From the NCBI GenBank assembly GCA_963591995.1, contig CAVAUJ010000098.1:1-7297 (forward strand): 7,297 nucleotides of DNA. Direction: 5' to 3'. The position numbers were made by a program, and so were the translations under genes. Shown piece after piece: positions 6,232-7,297 of this stretch. This DNA is from CAG-791 sp963591995. GTDB lineage: Bacteria > Bacillota > Clostridia > Lachnospirales > Lachnospiraceae. The first letter of the stretch is position 1. The number at the start of each line of letters is the position of its first letter. Below the pieces are notes generated by a model, which was not told where the DNA came from, did not search any database, and worked only from the letters and a program-made list of their open reading frames with translations.

Positions 6232-7126
6232 ATTCATCTTGTCCAAATGGAATTTCAGAAAAATCGTTATCGGGTACCTCATCCTTGCCGTTGTCACCGG
6301 GCTTGTATGCCTGGGTACGGTGGGTTATATCTACCGCGAACGTCTGAGCTTTGCATGGCAGTATTCCCGTTTGGAGGAAGCCAAGGATGATACCGCATTG
6401 AAATCGGCCGTGGACAAAACCGCTTCCGCCTCTGCGGATGTCGTGGATGTGCTGATTTTGGACGGAAACAATCAGGTAACCTACTCTGCCAAAAACTCAG
6501 AGTTTGCCTCGGGGGCATTAGAACTTGTCAGGGCGGGCAACGAGAAAAAGTACCTCATTTCTGCGGAGCACCCGGATGCCGTATTCCAGTACGTTAAGAG
6601 CGAGGAATTTATGCTCAACTCCATCCTCAACAGGGACTTCGGGAAAATTCGATCCGATTATGACGATGACAGCGTATTTGACAGCGGCCTGGCGCACAAG
6701 TCCATTTATATGCTCAGCCGCATCGGCGTTTCCGGCGGCGACAGCAGGGTTTACGTGATCAGCGTTCCCACGACCGTTCCCGGCGGCATGACCGCCATCA
6801 AAGCCACGGCAGCGCTTGCCATGCTGTTCTTCTGCGTCTACTGGGTACTGATCGCCTTGTGGATGTATCGGGATGCGGCCAAGTGCAAGCTGCAACCCCT
6901 TTGCTGGGGATTGATCGGACTGTTTACCAACCTTATCGGTCTGATCGTTTACGAAATATATAAACGCAGTATGGCCATCTGCACCGCCTGCGGTGCCGTC
7001 CAGGCTGCAGACCACCTGTATTGCTCTGTCTGCGGTGCACAGCTCGGCACTCGCTGCGAAAGCTGTGGCTGCAAGGTTAGTCCCAAGGATCGCTTCTGCC
7101 ACCACTGCGGAAATAAAATCAGATAA
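6218..7126 (+). CDS. Three-helix membrane protein with extracytoplasmic domain and C-terminal double zinc ribbon
   Basis: A 302-residue protein. TM1 lies at about residues 16-38. A polar region (about 40-190) is predicted outside the membrane; its segment ADVVDVLILDGNNQVTYSAK resembles one strand-turn-strand of PAS/Cache-like sensor domains. TM2 (about 194-217) and TM3 (about 228-248) follow, joined by MYRDAAKCKLQPLCW. The W-x-YRDA...W-GL-x(n)-G-LIVYEIYKR pattern is like the PLDc_N-type membrane motif. The C-terminal tail is cytoplasmic by the inside-positive rule and carries four CxxC pairs: Cys255/258 with 269/272 and Cys280/283 with 294/297, a double zinc ribbon. GGGAGG (6204-6209) precedes the ATG by 8 bases. 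As the third gene of the ECF operon it could sense an envelope signal and control sigma release. That role, and the Cache-like call, are inference. Confidence 0.88.
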   Translation: MNRLEFILSKWNFRKIVIGYLILAVVTGLVCLGTVGYIYRERLSFAWQYSRLEEAKDDTALKSAVDKTASASADVVDVLILDGNNQVTYSAKNSEFASGALELVRAGNEKKYLISAEHPDAVFQYVKSEEFMLNSILNRDFGKIRSDYDDDSVFDSGLAHKSIYMLSRIGVSGGDSRVYVISVPTTVPGGMTAIKATAALAMLFFCVYWVLIALWMYRDAAKCKLQPLCWGLIGLFTNLIGLIVYEIYKRSMAICTACGAVQAADHLYCSVCGAQLGTRCESCGCKVSPKDRFCHHCGNKIR

Positions 7127-7148
7127 AAATTGTATATCCTATGAAATC

Positions 7149-7179
7149 GGTCTCCGAAAATCCGGAGGCCTTTTTTTTT
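7149..7179 (+). terminator. Rho-independent terminator of the ECF sigma operon
   Basis: An 8-bp stem GGTCTCCG / CGGAGGCC (7149-7156 with 7163-7170, one G-T pair) with a 6-base loop is followed by nine T residues (7171-7179). It lies 22 bases after the stop of the zinc-ribbon protein. The next promoter begins 1 base after the T tract. Confidence 0.92.
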
Positions 7180-7180
7180 A

Positions 7181-7219
7181 CCAACCAATCCATCGCGCCT
7201 GCGTGTAAGAGAGTGAAAA
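7181..7219 (+). promoter_or_regulatory. Second ECF-type promoter, in front of the next gene
   Basis: CCAACC (7181-7186), 12 bases, CTGCGTGTAAG (7199-7209), 4 bases, TGAAAA (7214-7219). It is identical in these blocks and in spacing to the motif at 5343-5381, while the spacer bases differ. This implies conservation by selection for one sigma factor rather than a recent duplication. Confidence 0.72.
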
Positions 7220-7242
7220 AGCAAAGATCAGGAGGACGATCC

Positions 7243-7297
7243 ATGAACAATGCAACCAAAACGATCCCGCAGATTTTGCGGGACAATATCTGCACGG
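7243..7297 (+). CDS. 5' end of a gene, possibly a cation-transporting P-type ATPase (partial)
   Basis: AGGAGG (7230-7235) lies 7 bases before the ATG, and 18 codons are visible before the window ends: MNNATKTIPQILRDNICT. The QI-x-R-x-N-x-x-T pattern near the N-terminus resembles the start of clostridial HAD-IC cation-translocating P-type ATPases, where it is followed by FN and the first transmembrane helix. Eighteen residues are too few to be sure. The ECF-type promoter in front makes it a predicted direct target of the sigma factor encoded at 5401. Confidence 0.5.
   Translation, partial: MNNATKTIPQILRDNICT

Noticed and set aside
6518..7105. 195-codon minus-strand frame opposite the zinc-ribbon protein
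   Set aside because: Its composition reflects the complementary strand of a real gene, and the clear transmembrane and CxxC pattern is on the plus strand.
1..7297. CRISPR array, tRNA/rRNA, insertion sequence or transposase
   Set aside because: I saw no repeated spacer-like units, no cloverleaf or rRNA-like sequence, and no transposase motifs or terminal inverted repeats.

Overview
The window looks like Clostridia chromosome, probably a gut Oscillospiraceae/Lachnospiraceae-type Firmicute. I infer this from strong AGGAGG ribosome binding sites, medium GC, an AraC regulator of a clostridial type, and an ECF sigma operon with zinc-ribbon proteins. I could run no database search, so the lineage is inference.

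Layout. (1) Positions 1-513, minus strand, hold gene debris: the remains of an alpha/beta-hydrolase esterase that has lost its N-terminal half and carries an internal frameshifting deletion, followed by the damaged start of another gene. (2) Positions 531-2230 hold an intact iron-type alcohol dehydrogenase (minus) and a divergent MerR-family regulator (plus). They share a 120-bp intergenic region with a perfect 7-2-7 palindrome inside a 19-bp promoter spacer, the classic MerR arrangement. (3) Positions 2300-5270 hold an AraC-family regulator (minus) divergent from a MATE efflux pump and a hexapeptide-repeat O-acetyltransferase (plus), the last two forming an operon. (4) Positions 5272-5313 hold a 13-codon remnant of what looks like a second maltose-acetyltransferase-type gene. 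(5) Positions 5343-7179 hold an ECF sigma factor operon: promoter, sigma factor, a two-helix membrane protein, a three-helix membrane protein with an extracytoplasmic domain and a cytoplasmic double zinc ribbon, then a rho-independent terminator. (6) From 7181 a second copy of the ECF-type promoter drives a gene cut by the window end, whose first residues resemble a cation-transporting P-type ATPase.

How the parts work together. Two local regulator/target pairs (MerR with ADH; AraC with MATE plus acetyltransferase) look like self-contained response cassettes for aldehyde/alcohol and for small-molecule export or modification. The most interesting part is the ECF operon. The motif CCAACC-N12-CTGCGTGTAAG-N4-TGAAAA occurs in front of the sigma gene and again, with identical spacing, in front of the downstream gene. 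This predicts autoregulation and a direct target. The sigma partner is not a recognisable ZAS or RsiW-type anti-sigma. Instead there are two membrane proteins, one with a possible sensor ectodomain and C-terminal zinc ribbons. Remnants flank the ADH-to-acetyltransferase block on both sides, suggesting that block sits between recombination or deletion junctions.
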